Shown piece by piece: positions 16,275 through 24,946 of a DNA stretch of 34,481 nt. Numbering within the stretch: position 1 is the first letter of the stretch; each line of letters begins with the position of its first letter. The notes below the pieces were generated by a model. That model searched no databases. It saw nothing but the letters and a program-made list of their open reading frames with translations, and was not told the origin of the DNA. Made by a program: the position numbers and the translations under genes. The stretch is from Nitrospirota bacterium. GTDB lineage: Bacteria; Nitrospirota_A; Leptospirillia; Leptospirillales; Leptospirillaceae. The stretch lies in NCBI GenBank assembly GCA_021802325.1, contig JAKAAM010000005.1:1-34481 (forward strand), written 5' to 3'.

Positions 16275-17068
16275 CAGCGCTCCGTGCCTCCGGATGCGTC
16301 CGCGGTCGTCACACCCTCGGCTCCGAAGCGCCTCTGACGTTCCTGATAATCCAGAAGTGCCTGTTTCAGATCTTCTTCTCCGAAATCCGGCCAGAAAATC
16401 CCGGTGAAATACAACTCAGTGTAAGCAATCTGCCACAGAAGAAAATTGCTGATCCTGTATTCTCCGCTTGTCCGGACAAGAAGATCGGGGGGCGGGAGAT
16501 CAAAGGAGTCGAGATACCGGCAAAAATCCTCCTGAGAGAGGGTCGCCGGATCAACCCTGCCTGCCACGGCATCCGCCGCCAGGCGACGGGCCGCCGAAAG
16601 AATCTCCTCTCGCCCGGAATAAGAAAGCGCCAGCGTAAGGTCCATGGCCTTTCCCGAGATCGTGCTGGCCTCCACGGCTTCAAGCTTTCGAAGGACACTT
16701 CGCGGCAGGCGTGCCCGATCCCCGATGGCCCGAAAGCGGATCGATTTCTCGATCATGAGGGCCTCTTCGCGGTCAAGATAGTCCTCAAGGAGATGCATCA
16801 ACGCTTCAACTTCCAGCCGGGATCTTTTCCAATTTTCCCACGAGAACGCATAGAGGGTCAAATAACGGATCCCCCAGGAGCGGCAAATGGTCACCGTCCG
16901 TCGCACCGCCTGAGCCCCCTGACGGTGGCCGGCCACTCTCGGAAGATGCCGCTTCTGAGCCCAGCGTCCGTTTCCATCCATGATGATGGCCAGATGAGCC
17001 GGGGGCCGAACGAGCCAGTCCGGAGCCTCACAGGCTTGTGGATTAACCATCTCCTGACGAGGAATCAT
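16274..17068 (-). CDS. uppS: Undecaprenyl diphosphate synthase (cis-prenyltransferase)
   Basis: UppS extends farnesyl diphosphate with isopentenyl units to the C55 carrier lipid for peptidoglycan and O-antigen. The 264-residue protein has AIIMDGNGRWAQKR with catalytic Asp31, and LTLYAFSWENWKR and LLVRTSGEYRISNFLLWQ blocks typical of the family. The ATG forms an ATGA overlap with the stop of the preceding secreted-protein gene. A second in-frame ATG six codons on is possible but has no suitable ribosome site. It draws on the isoprenoid units made via dxr and ispG in the same run. Confidence 0.97.
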   Translation of the reverse strand: MIPRQEMVNPQACEAPDWLVRPPAHLAIIMDGNGRWAQKRHLPRVAGHRQGAQAVRRTVTICRSWGIRYLTLYAFSWENWKRSRLEVEALMHLLEDYLDREEALMIEKSIRFRAIGDRARLPRSVLRKLEAVEASTISGKAMDLTLALSYSGREEILSAARRLAADAVAGRVDPATLSQEDFCRYLDSFDLPPPDLLVRTSGEYRISNFLLWQIAYTELYFTGIFWPDFGEEDLKQALLDYQERQRRFGAEGVTTADASGGTER

Positions 17069-19035
17069 TTTTTCTGTCCGCCTCCCGATGGACGATTCAA
17101 AAGGGTGGGAGATGTCGTACCCGAGCGAAGATAGCGGTTGACCGTATCTGGAAGATGAAAATACAGGAGCGTTCCTTCCTTCACGATCAGGTTCTGGATA
17201 TTCATGAAATTGAAGACCGGCTCCGTTCCGACCACAAGGCTTGGAGCCCCGCTCGCGGGATCTTTCAGGATCGCAATATCACGGATAAAATTTTTGACCC
17301 TGGTCAATTCTCCCAAAAGGGTCCAGTTGACGCCCGTCCATCGATAGAAATAGACCTGTCCGTATTGAAAACCCTGGAAGTTTCCAAAGCCCGAGGACAT
17401 GGGGATATTCTTGTAGACCACGGCGATGGGTTTCCCTGGATCCCCAGGGGGTGTCAGGACCAGAATGCGGCCTTTGACGCGGACGCTCCGGGACTGGACC
17501 GGCAAGAGGGCATGTGGCCTTCCGAACACGAAATGATTCGAATATCCTCCAAGAAAAATGGGGCTTTTGAACCTCAGGTCTCCTCGGGCATCGTAGTATT
17601 CGAGATGATTGTCCATCGCGATCTTGAGAAAAGCATTCTGCCCTCCCGTCCGGACGGGGAGAGTGCCGAGGAGGGTGATGGCCTTCGGCCAATCCACCTT
17701 GTCCCCCTTTTCAAAATGGTCGAGCTTCCAGCGGAGGAAATGGATGTGTCCCAGAAAGGCGTTGTTCACCCCCATCTTCTGACCGATCAGATGCGTTGTC
17801 CCATCCGACATGCGCACGATCCGAATGTACCAGGGTAGATGCTTTGCGATGCGCCGGAAGGTTGTTCCGTCGTAATCGAGCACGTACGAGTCGGGCTCTC
17901 CACCCACAATGTTCGTGACGGCAATCTGGTCCAATCCGGGATGCTCCCTGTCGGGTGGGATCACGGGTCCGGAGGAAATAAAGACATGCCGGTTTCCTCC
18001 GACCCGGGGATCGGATTCCCGGTAGTGGGTCCGGACCCGGTCGTTTCCGATCGTTCCCACCACGATCCGACGGCCATCTGAAAGAGCCGTGATCGTTCCC
18101 TCACCCGGAATGTAGTGCCCTTCAGTCAGAAAGAAGGGTATAAAAGGAAGTTTGACGGTCCGGAAAGGAACGGAAAGGGGCGGCAGCTTGGCGGCATGCA
18201 TGTTTGGAGAGATACTGGACAGAAGATCTCCTCCCCCCGAGAGGGGACGCACACCAGTGAGATTGGTCTCAAGCGCGAAAGCCTTCTCTCCCGACAGTCC
18301 GCCAGCAATTTCCATGTTCAGAAGCACCTTGTCGCCAAGGAGCGTGGTGTCGACCAGGATCAGGCTCTGGACCTTGAGATTTCTGGCAAGACGGGCCCGA
18401 TAGGCTGGATCGGAAAGGGCCCCCTTCCCCATCTTTCGCATGGCCAGATCGACCCTAAAAGGATCGACGACCGAAAATCGTCTTGATTTCTGCAGGGCTC
18501 TGGTCAGATGGCTCATCACACCGAGGTCGGCATATCTCGAGGCCGGCACAAGGGCAATCCGGACAAGGGACTCCGGCATTCGAAACCGGTCTCCGACGCG
18601 AACCTGTCCCGTTCCGGAAAAAAAACCTTCAGAGGATTCCGGAGTCACGGTCCGGAGTTCGATCCATCCGACCCTTTCCTCCCGGCGGCCAATGACCAGA
18701 CCCGTATAAAAATCCCGAAAGGGTGGCCCCGGCCTGTAGACCATGACCACGGCTCCAGGATACAGTCCCTGGGAACTTCCCCTGTCGAGAGATACCCGAC
18801 CTTCTGGTCCCACTTCGGAGATCTGTCCTTTTCCAGGGGGAAAAAATGTTTCGAGAATATGAACGACATCTGTCGCTCTGGCGATGGTTTTCTGGGAGAC
18901 CCCACCGACCGGTTGCGGGGGTGATTCCGCCGACATGGAAGGAAGAGGGAATAGGGACAACACCAAGACAGAAAAAAGAAACCCGATCAGTGCCTTTTTT
19001 CCGGAAATAGGCCGGATTCCTTGCCCCGATCGCAT
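17065..19035 (-). CDS. Secreted FlgT/CsgG-like protein with C-terminal beta-propeller (VCBS/FG-GAP-like)
   Basis: A 656-residue exported protein of unknown role. A signal peptide (about 1-35, cleavage likely after SMSA) is followed by a FlgT-C-like segment (70-155; GRVSLDRGSSQGLYPGAVVMVYR). Next is a CsgG/FlgT-middle-like segment (157-260; RIALVPASRYADLGVMSHL, FSVVDPFRVDLAMRKMG). From about 285 on, repeated beta units with D/G-rich turns (FLTEGHYIPGEG, HPGLDQIAVTNI, PSLVVGTEP) suggest a VCBS or FG-GAP-type propeller. Domain names are judged by eye. It sits 21 nt after fhs and overlaps uppS (ATGA), so it belongs to an essential operon. The combination suggests an outer-membrane or periplasmic assembly factor, but this is inference. 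Confidence 0.75.
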   Translation of the reverse strand: MRSGQGIRPISGKKALIGFLFSVLVLSLFPLPSMSAESPPQPVGGVSQKTIARATDVVHILETFFPPGKGQISEVGPEGRVSLDRGSSQGLYPGAVVMVYRPGPPFRDFYTGLVIGRREERVGWIELRTVTPESSEGFFSGTGQVRVGDRFRMPESLVRIALVPASRYADLGVMSHLTRALQKSRRFSVVDPFRVDLAMRKMGKGALSDPAYRARLARNLKVQSLILVDTTLLGDKVLLNMEIAGGLSGEKAFALETNLTGVRPLSGGGDLLSSISPNMHAAKLPPLSVPFRTVKLPFIPFFLTEGHYIPGEGTITALSDGRRIVVGTIGNDRVRTHYRESDPRVGGNRHVFISSGPVIPPDREHPGLDQIAVTNIVGGEPDSYVLDYDGTTFRRIAKHLPWYIRIVRMSDGTTHLIGQKMGVNNAFLGHIHFLRWKLDHFEKGDKVDWPKAITLLGTLPVRTGGQNAFLKIAMDNHLEYYDARGDLRFKSPIFLGGYSNHFVFGRPHALLPVQSRSVRVKGRILVLTPPGDPGKPIAVVYKNIPMSSGFGNFQGFQYGQVYFYRWTGVNWTLLGELTRVKNFIRDIAILKDPASGAPSLVVGTEPVFNFMNIQNLIVKEGTLLYFHLPDTVNRYLRSGTTSPTLLNRPSGGGQKK

Positions 19036-19056
19036 GGAAATGCTTTCTCCTTCTTT

Positions 19057-20751
19057 TTACAATATCCCGGTGATCGTCCCGTCCGGAGACAGACTGACAC
19101 GGGAAAAAGCCGGATCACTGGGAAGGCCCGGCATCGTCTGCGTCTCTCCCGCAACAGCCAGCAGAAATCCGGCTCCTGACAGGATCCGAACCTCCCGAAC
19201 GGGGAATACGAATCCGGTCGGAGCCCCCAGCACAGTCGGATCATGGGAAAGCGAAGCCCATGTCTTGGCGATACAAACGGGAAATTCAGCGGCCGGAGTT
19301 CCGGCGATCCGCTCAAGCTCGGTGCGCGCGTTTTCTGACCAGGAAACCGAGGAGGCTCCGTAGACCTTCGTCGCCACTGTTTCGATCTTACTTTCGGGAG
19401 AATCGGTCAGAGCATAAAGAGGCTTCCAGGAAGCCGTTCCGCCCTGCGCCGCGTCAAGAACAGCCTTGGCCAGACCTTCCGCCCCTCTTCCTCCTTCGGC
19501 GAAGTGCGTCGATACGACAGCCGCCGAAGCTCCAACTTTCATGGCCGCCTCGACAATCGCCGCATGCTCTTCGTCGCTGTCTCCTTCCAGGCTGTTGATG
19601 GCCACCACAACCGGCACACCGAAGCCACGCAAGATCCCCACATGGCGCTCCATGTTCGGAATTCCAGCCCGGACGGCTCCCGGGTTTGCCATGAAAAGCT
19701 CCGGGGGAAGCGCTCGACCGGAGCGGACTTTCCCGACCCCTCCATGCATGCGAAGACCGCGGGTGGTCACCACCAGCACGGCTGCATCCGGACCCCTTCC
19801 GGAGACCCGGCACTTTATATCGAAAAATTTTTCTCCTCCGAGGTCGGAGCCGAAGCCCGCCTCCGTCACAACCACATCAGCGGTTTCAAGAGCCACGAGA
19901 TCACCCATCACCGAGCTGTTTCCGTGAGCAATGTTTGCGAAGGGAGACCCATGGATGATCGCGGCCGTTCCTTCCTGGGTCTGCATAAGATTGGGCCAGA
20001 AAGCCTCCCGGAGAAGAGCGGCCATTGCTCCATCGACGCCGAGATCCGAGGCACGAAGAAGCCTGCCATCCCGGCTTCGGCCAAAAGTGATGGAGGAGAG
20101 ACGAACAGACAGCTCTTCCCATGACCTAGAAAGAGCAAGGATAGCCATAATTTCGCTTGAAACAGCGATTTCAAAGCGGCTTTCCCTCGGAACCCCGAAC
20201 CCTGGACCACCCAGGCCCACGACAATCCGGCGGAGGGCACGGTCGTTGACATCCACGACCCGGCTCCAGGTCACCGACAAGGGATCGATTTCGAGGGGAT
20301 TCCCATGATAGAGGGAGTTGTCGATCGCCGCGGCCAGGAGATTGTGAGCCGCTCCCACGGCATGAATATCACCCGTCAAATGAAGGTTCAGGACAGTGGA
20401 GGGTTCGATCGTCGACCGTCCCCCTCCGGCTCCCCCTCCCTTGATTCCAAAGACAGGACCCATCGAAGGCTGCCGCAAGGTGACGACTGATCGAAGCCCG
20501 AGTCTTTCCAGCCCCATGGAAAGGCCGATGGATGTTGTCGTCTTTCCTTCTCCCGCTGGAGTCGGAGTCATGCCCGACACCAGGACGTAGAGGGACCTCT
20601 TACCCTTCTCCCGATTTAAAAACCGAGGGTCGATCTTGCCCCGACCGGGTCCATAGGGATGATAGTGGGAAGAGGGGATGCCCAGATCGCGGGCGATCTC
20701 CTTGAGATCGCGCAGGGATGGAGCATAAGGGACCAACGAGACATTCTCCAT
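19057..20751 (-). CDS. fhs: Formate--tetrahydrofolate ligase
   Basis: Fhs makes 10-formyl-THF from formate, ATP and THF, feeding purine synthesis (including PurN here) and other one-carbon routes. The protein has 564 residues, usual for the family. It carries the P-loop TPTPAGEGKTTTS (63-75), LREAFWPNLMQTQEGT, FANIAHGNSS and EAGFGSDLGGEKFFDIKC-like blocks (quoted in part). The frame extends upstream to 20844, but ATG 20751 gives the family-like start MENVSLVPYAPSLRDLKEIA. No clear Shine-Dalgarno precedes it. A 133-nt gap upstream holds a candidate promoter. Confidence 0.95.
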   Translation of the reverse strand: MENVSLVPYAPSLRDLKEIARDLGIPSSHYHPYGPGRGKIDPRFLNREKGKRSLYVLVSGMTPTPAGEGKTTTSIGLSMGLERLGLRSVVTLRQPSMGPVFGIKGGGAGGGRSTIEPSTVLNLHLTGDIHAVGAAHNLLAAAIDNSLYHGNPLEIDPLSVTWSRVVDVNDRALRRIVVGLGGPGFGVPRESRFEIAVSSEIMAILALSRSWEELSVRLSSITFGRSRDGRLLRASDLGVDGAMAALLREAFWPNLMQTQEGTAAIIHGSPFANIAHGNSSVMGDLVALETADVVVTEAGFGSDLGGEKFFDIKCRVSGRGPDAAVLVVTTRGLRMHGGVGKVRSGRALPPELFMANPGAVRAGIPNMERHVGILRGFGVPVVVAINSLEGDSDEEHAAIVEAAMKVGASAAVVSTHFAEGGRGAEGLAKAVLDAAQGGTASWKPLYALTDSPESKIETVATKVYGASSVSWSENARTELERIAGTPAAEFPVCIAKTWASLSHDPTVLGAPTGFVFPVREVRILSGAGFLLAVAGETQTMPGLPSDPAFSRVSLSPDGTITGIL

Positions 20752-20832
20752 GCAAAATCTTGACAATTCAGGACAAAAAATCAGGCATCCAATTCTTTGG
20801 ACGCAATTATTCCAAAAAAACAGTGTCGGGAC

Positions 20833-20861
20833 AGGATATCGCACACAGGGAATTCATTCAA
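20833..20861 (-). promoter_or_regulatory. Candidate promoter for fhs and downstream genes
   Basis: In the tatC-fhs gap the minus strand reads TTGAAT (20856-20861), a 17-nt spacer and TATCCT (20833-20838), giving a start near 20826 and a leader of about 75 nt. Each box matches four of six consensus bases, so this is a modest candidate. Confidence 0.3.
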
Positions 20862-20884
20862 GCAAGACCCCTGGGACAGGAGGG

Positions 20885-21640
20885 TCAGGAAGGTGCAGAA
20901 GCCTCCTCCTGCTTTCTTTTTCGCCGACGGGACGCAGCCCACACGGAGGTGATGATTCCGAGTTCGTAAAGGAGCAGAAGAGGGACAAACATGATCATCA
21001 TGTTGAGAAAATCCTGAGTGGGGGACAAAACCGATGCCAGGACTGCGTTTCCGACGATCGCCCACCGTCGGCTTTTACGAAAGGTTTGCGGAGAGACCAG
21101 TCCTCTGTCGGACAGAAAACCCATGACAACCGGAAGCTCGAAGATCAAGCCGAAGACCAGGAGAAAGCGCCATTCGAAAGAAATCGTCCGGTCCACCGAC
21201 ATGAAGGCCCGGAGACCCTCTCCCTCTCCGAAATGAACCAAGAAGGACAGGGCTGTGGGAAGAGCGACCCAAAAGGAAAAAGCGATGCCCAGAAGAAAAA
21301 AGACGGATCCTCCCCCCACCCACAGGAGAATGGATCGGCGTTCGTCCTTGTACAGGCCAGGGGCGACAAAACACCAAGCCTCATAGAGGAATCCCGGGAA
21401 AGACAGGAGAAGTCCGCCGTAAAAGGCGGTTTTGATCGTGATCCAGAAGGCCTCGGTTGGCGTGGTGAACACCAGAGGCGTCCCTGCAAGCTTCCCCAGA
21501 AAGGCCACCATTTTTTCGGAAAAAGGGAAGCTCAGGGCAAAGCCCAGGCCTAGCCAGACGAGCGCCCTCATGAGCCTCTTGCGGAGTTCGATGAGATGGT
21601 CCATGAACGGGAGGAATCTCCCCTCACCCTCCACGGTCAT
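20885..21640 (-). CDS. tatC: Sec-independent protein translocase TatC
   Basis: TatC is the signal-peptide receptor of the twin-arginine export system in the inner membrane. The 251-residue protein has the N-terminal FMDHLIELRKRL block, six hydrophobic segments and the conserved SFPGFLYEAWCFVAPGLYKDER region. A basic tail (RRRKRK) ends it. The ATG at 21640 overlaps the tatB-like stop (ATGA). An earlier in-frame start at 21691 lies inside tatB and adds residues unlike TatC. The system would export folded cofactor proteins to the periplasm. Confidence 0.96.
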   Translation of the reverse strand: MTVEGEGRFLPFMDHLIELRKRLMRALVWLGLGFALSFPFSEKMVAFLGKLAGTPLVFTTPTEAFWITIKTAFYGGLLLSFPGFLYEAWCFVAPGLYKDERRSILLWVGGGSVFFLLGIAFSFWVALPTALSFLVHFGEGEGLRAFMSVDRTISFEWRFLLVFGLIFELPVVMGFLSDRGLVSPQTFRKSRRWAIVGNAVLASVLSPTQDFLNMMIMFVPLLLLYELGIITSVWAASRRRKRKQEEASAPS

Positions 21641-21927
21641 TCCGGAACAGGGGGAAAGTCCGCCTCGGGCTCTCCCCCTTTCTGGAAGCATTGGGGCCTG
21701 GGAGCCCAGCCTTCTGGAACAGGGTGGGAGAGAGAAGCATGGGCGGCATCGGACATAAGGGAATCCCGCACACCCCTCATCTCTTCAAGAACAGGCGTGA
21801 AGGCCCGACGCAAGGCCGTCAGGGTCCGGGCTGTCCGGCGAGCCACCGTCGGCCATTCCGATGGCTTGACCAGGACAAGAAGAAGCAGAAGGATGAAAAG
21901 AAGGTCCGGCAGCCCGATTCCAAACAT
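21637..21927 (-). CDS. tatB: TatA/TatB-family translocase subunit (TatB-like)
   Basis: The 96-residue protein has the Tat subunit plan: a short N-terminal hydrophobic helix (MFGIGLPDLLFILLLLLVL), a hinge at KPSEWP, an amphipathic helix rich in Arg (ARRTARTLTALRRAF), and a polar, Pro-rich tail. The glycine and hinge Pro fit TatA/TatB. The MFGIGLPDLL start and long second helix are closer to TatB, but the two are hard to separate by eye. It is directly followed by tatC (ATGA overlap) and starts three bases after the preceding coiled-coil gene. No second TatA-like gene is visible here. Confidence 0.85.
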   Translation of the reverse strand: MFGIGLPDLLFILLLLLVLVKPSEWPTVARRTARTLTALRRAFTPVLEEMRGVRDSLMSDAAHASLSHPVPEGWAPRPQCFQKGGEPEADFPPVPE

Positions 21928-21930
21928 GTC

Positions 21931-22143
21931 TCAGGGATTCTCCCCCATCTTGTCCAGTTGGGCCTCTCCCTGAACGATCTTTTCCTTGAGATCCCTTTTC
22001 TCCCACTTGATCCGGTTCATCTCGAGCGTCTCTTCTTCGTTCCATCGTCCCTTTCGTACGAGATCCGAAAGACGGTTTTCCAGGCTGTCGTGCCTGGATT
22101 TGAGGGAATCGAGTTCGTGTTGTTTTTTCTTGAGTTCATCCAT
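21931..22143 (-). CDS. Small coiled-coil protein, DUF465/YdcH-like
   Basis: A 70-residue, highly charged protein (MDELKKKQHELDSLKSRHDS) predicted to be one long helix. The second half (ETLEMNRIKWEKRDLKEKIV) resembles the end of DUF465/YdcH proteins, whose function is unknown. The ATG at 22143 has AGGAG eight bases upstream and is preferred to the GTG at 22149, which overlaps the rimI stop. It lies between rimI and tatB with almost no spacing, so it is co-expressed with them. The family match is by general pattern only. Confidence 0.65.
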   Translation of the reverse strand: MDELKKKQHELDSLKSRHDSLENRLSDLVRKGRWNEEETLEMNRIKWEKRDLKEKIVQGEAQLDKMGENP

Positions 22144-22145
22144 AG

Positions 22146-22688
22146 TCACTTCTCCTGATGAAGATTATTGACGGAGGACTCGTTGCCTGAAGAAACCTCC
22201 CGAACCATCACAAGGCCGTCTTCGTTCGGGTTCTGGTAATAATTCTTGCGGATACCCTGCAACTTGAATCCCAGGGAATAATAAAGAAATCGAGCGATCT
22301 TGTTCGATTCCCGCACCTCGAGATAGGCCGCGCGAACACCCGAGGCATCCAGATTGCCGAGGAAGGAGGCCAGGAGCTTTCGCCCGAAACCACGTCTCCT
22401 GTCCAAAGACCGTATGTAAAGGAGATGGATTTCCGCCTCATAGTCCAGAACCCACCCTCCGACCATTCCGACGAGTGCCGCACGCCCTGGATCGTAAAGC
22501 CCCTCAAAGCGTCCGAGTCGACCCGATGCCAGCTCCATTACCAGGGACGGTCCCGCTCCAAAGGCCTGACGGTCCTCGATCGGCATCGTTTCGATAAACT
22601 TTCCAACGACTTCCGGCCAGAGTCCAGAGGTCAGATCCACAGAGCGGAGCCCGGAGGAGGCCTGATTTTCTGGGATGGATTCGCTCAT
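22146..22688 (-). CDS. rimI: GNAT acetyltransferase, RimI-like
   Basis: RimI acetylates the N-terminal alanine of ribosomal protein bS18 or other proteins using acetyl-CoA. The 180-residue protein has the acetyl-CoA loop RRRGFGRKLL (about 97-106), LEVRESNKIARFLYYSLGF and the C-terminal GIRKNYYQNPNEDGLVM, all RimI-like. The N-terminal 50 residues are longer and less typical. It lies 112 nt after tsaB, and tsaB and rimI are neighbours in many genomes. GGGAG is seven bases before the ATG. A candidate promoter lies in the gap. The true target protein is not certain. Confidence 0.82.
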   Translation of the reverse strand: MSESIPENQASSGLRSVDLTSGLWPEVVGKFIETMPIEDRQAFGAGPSLVMELASGRLGRFEGLYDPGRAALVGMVGGWVLDYEAEIHLLYIRSLDRRRGFGRKLLASFLGNLDASGVRAAYLEVRESNKIARFLYYSLGFKLQGIRKNYYQNPNEDGLVMVREVSSGNESSVNNLHQEK

Positions 22689-22749
22689 CTTCGGACTCCC
22701 GATTCCTGTCTGACCATGGATTCAAAATCGTGCAATAAGGATTGGCCCT

Positions 22750-22778
22750 ATCTTATCCCGCCACCAGCAGAGCCGCAA
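22750..22778 (-). promoter_or_regulatory. Candidate promoter for rimI-DUF465-tatBC
   Basis: In the tsaB-rimI gap the minus strand has TTGCGG (22773-22778), a 17-nt spacer and TAAGAT (22750-22755), predicting a start near 22743 and a leader of about 55 nt. The match is moderate. Confidence 0.35.
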
Positions 22779-22800
22779 GCCATTTGGGAGGTGACTTCAC

Positions 22801-23496
22801 TCAAGAGATCACAGAATCACGCCCGTAGAGAAGCCGCGTGTCGTATGACGACCCATCCGGTCGTTCCTTGAGGCTCCGGAAAGCGAGACGTCCCATCGTC
22901 CCGGCTCGGGGAAAATCGTGGACCAGCAAGGGCGCTGCGTGATCAGTCCGCTGCCCCGAAAGATCCTTTCCGAGATGAACGACACCCGGTCCGACAAGGC
23001 GGCCTTTGCCATGCGGAAGGGATTCCAGAATCTTTCCTGGGGAAACCGCACTCCCCGAAAACGGGTCCCCGGATCCACAGACGGGTAATCCGGGATTGGC
23101 CGAATCAAAGAGACAGGCGTTCACCTCGCCCCGTCTGGCGTCGAGAACCACTACGAGAAAATCCTCCTCTTTTCCCGCCACTGCAAACGCCTGCTCAAAA
23201 AGGACAAGAAAGGGCGAAATCGTGAGATGGGGAATCCCCAAAGCGAAGGCCAGACCCTTGCAGAAAAGATGGCCGACCCTGATGGAGGTATAGGTTCCTG
23301 GACCCGCGGAGGATGAAAGAAGCGCGATCGACTCTTTCTTTTTGCCGGCCATCCCCAGCAGGGTCTCGAGCCCCCGGACCAGGATTTCGGAGGCACCTCC
23401 GGGACGAAAGACCGACAGGCTGCTCAAAACCCGGTCCTCTTCGAGCAGAGCGATGTCCACCACCTCTGTCGAGGTCTCCACCGCAAGATGGATCAT
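22801..23496 (-). CDS. tsaB: tRNA threonylcarbamoyladenosine complex subunit TsaB
   Basis: TsaB is the inactive Kae1-like partner that activates TsaD in making t6A37 in tRNAs reading ANN codons. The 231-residue protein begins MIHLAVETSTEVVDIALLEE and has GPGTYTSIRVGHLFCKGLA, the TsaB version of the family loop (more often GPGSFTGLRIG). It also has LDARRGEVNACLF. GGAGG lies seven bases before the ATG, which overlaps the radA stop (ATGA). It is the first of the tsaB-rimI pair common in bacteria; TsaD itself is not in the window. Confidence 0.93.
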   Translation of the reverse strand: MIHLAVETSTEVVDIALLEEDRVLSSLSVFRPGGASEILVRGLETLLGMAGKKKESIALLSSSAGPGTYTSIRVGHLFCKGLAFALGIPHLTISPFLVLFEQAFAVAGKEEDFLVVVLDARRGEVNACLFDSANPGLPVCGSGDPFSGSAVSPGKILESLPHGKGRLVGPGVVHLGKDLSGQRTDHAAPLLVHDFPRAGTMGRLAFRSLKERPDGSSYDTRLLYGRDSVIS

Positions 23497-24911
23497 GGAA
23501 TCGCCTCCTTTTTCCCCCGAACTTTTTCAAGGAACCCCATGGCAGTGCGCACATCGGTCACAGGGTGGTAGACAAGCCCCTTGGGGTGCGCACGTGACTT
23601 GCCTGACGGAAGAGGCGGTCCAATCATGTGGCCGAATCCCAGACGGGCCGCCTCGGCCATTCTGTCGTAAAGCCCGGGGACCCTTCGAACTTCTCCCGCC
23701 AATCCGACCTCCCCCACGACGACCCAGTCCGGGGGCAGCACCAGGTCGCGGACATTCGAGACAATAGACATCGCGATTCCCAGATCCAGGGCCGTTTCCT
23801 CGAGGTCCACCCCCCCCACCACATTGAGATAGAGATCCATACCGGATAGATCGATCCCGACCTTTCGCACCAGCACAGCCGTCAGAAGGGCGAGACGGTT
23901 CGAGCTGACCCCCTGACTCACCCGTCGAGGCATGGGGAGAGAGGTCGAAGCCGCCAGAGCCTGAAGCTCGACGAGGATGGGGCGCGACCCTTCCATCCCG
24001 CAGATCACCACCGACCCTGGGCGCCCGGCCTCCCGTCCTTCCAGGAAAAAGGCCGAGGGATTGACGACTTCGCTAAGACCCGTCTCCTCCATTTCGAAGA
24101 TGCCCACCTCCTGGGTCGGTCCGAACCGGTTCTTGGCCGTCCGCAAAACCCTGAGAGGCTGCCCCCGCTCTCCTTCCAGATAAAGCACCGTATCCACAAG
24201 ATGCTCCAGAACACGTGGCCCCGCTATCGTCCCATCCTTGGTCACATGGCCGATCACAAGCGTGGAGACCCGTGAGCGCTTGGCGAACTCGAGAAGGGTC
24301 GCCGCCGTTTCCCGAAGCTGGATCACCGACCCTGCCGACTGCGTCCACTCGGGCAGAAAGACCGTCTGGATCGAATCAACGATGAGGAGATCAGGTGACA
24401 GCCTCGATGCTTCCGAAAGAACGATGGAAAGATCCGTTTCCGCAAGCAGAAAGAGGCGCACCGGGTTCTTCTTTCGGACCTCGAGACGATCGAACCGCAT
24501 CCGAATCTGTTCGGGGGACTCTTCGCCACATACGATCAGAACGGTCATCTCCCGCGCGAGGTGAGAGACCATCTGAAGAACGAGAGTCGACTTTCCGATC
24601 CCAGGGTCTCCTCCCAGAAGAATGAAGGACCCGGGAACGATTCCCCCTCCCAGTACCCGATCGAATTCGGATAGGCCGGTCGATGTCCGGGGGGTCTCCC
24701 CGACGGCGACATCCTGGATCGAGATTGCCGGGTTGGAATTCGCGGCCCGTCCTTCCCCTTCCCGGACATACCGGTCGACCCGTCCTCCAGGGGTCTCTTC
24801 AGGGACGAGACCTTCCGGCGCCTCGTGGCAGGCCGGACAGAACCCCATCCATTTCGGAGAACGGTACCCGCAGGCCGGGCACCGGTATGACTCCTGATCC
24901 TTTTTCGCCAA
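23493..24911 (-). CDS. radA: DNA repair protein RadA (Sms)
   Basis: RadA is a RecA-like ATPase and DnaB-type helicase that extends strand invasion in recombination repair. The 472-residue protein has an N-terminal C4 zinc finger (Cys11, 14, 25, 28), the Walker A GGDPGIGKST (100-109), the RadA-specific KNRFG (260-264), and a C-terminal Lon-protease-like domain (PMPRRVSQGVSSNRLALL, GEVGLAGEVRRVP). The start is TTG 24911 with AAGGAG nine bases before it. It heads the long leftward run and is divergent from panC, with 35 nt between start codons. Confidence 0.95.
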   Translation of the reverse strand: MAKKDQESYRCPACGYRSPKWMGFCPACHEAPEGLVPEETPGGRVDRYVREGEGRAANSNPAISIQDVAVGETPRTSTGLSEFDRVLGGGIVPGSFILLGGDPGIGKSTLVLQMVSHLAREMTVLIVCGEESPEQIRMRFDRLEVRKKNPVRLFLLAETDLSIVLSEASRLSPDLLIVDSIQTVFLPEWTQSAGSVIQLRETAATLLEFAKRSRVSTLVIGHVTKDGTIAGPRVLEHLVDTVLYLEGERGQPLRVLRTAKNRFGPTQEVGIFEMEETGLSEVVNPSAFFLEGREAGRPGSVVICGMEGSRPILVELQALAASTSLPMPRRVSQGVSSNRLALLTAVLVRKVGIDLSGMDLYLNVVGGVDLEETALDLGIAMSIVSNVRDLVLPPDWVVVGEVGLAGEVRRVPGLYDRMAEAARLGFGHMIGPPLPSGKSRAHPKGLVYHPVTDVRTAMGFLEKVRGKKEAIP

Positions 24912-24930
24912 GGTTTATGACTCCTTCCTG

Positions 24931-24939
24931 TGTTACAAT
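24931..24939 (+). promoter_or_regulatory. Candidate extended -10 promoter for panC
   Basis: TGTTACAAT fits an extended -10 (TG, one base, TACAAT). The start would fall near 24946, essentially at the panC ATG (24947), and no Shine-Dalgarno lies upstream. No convincing -35 is seen. The same bases include a possible ATG at 24938. Confidence 0.4.
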
Positions 24940-24946
24940 GGCTCTC

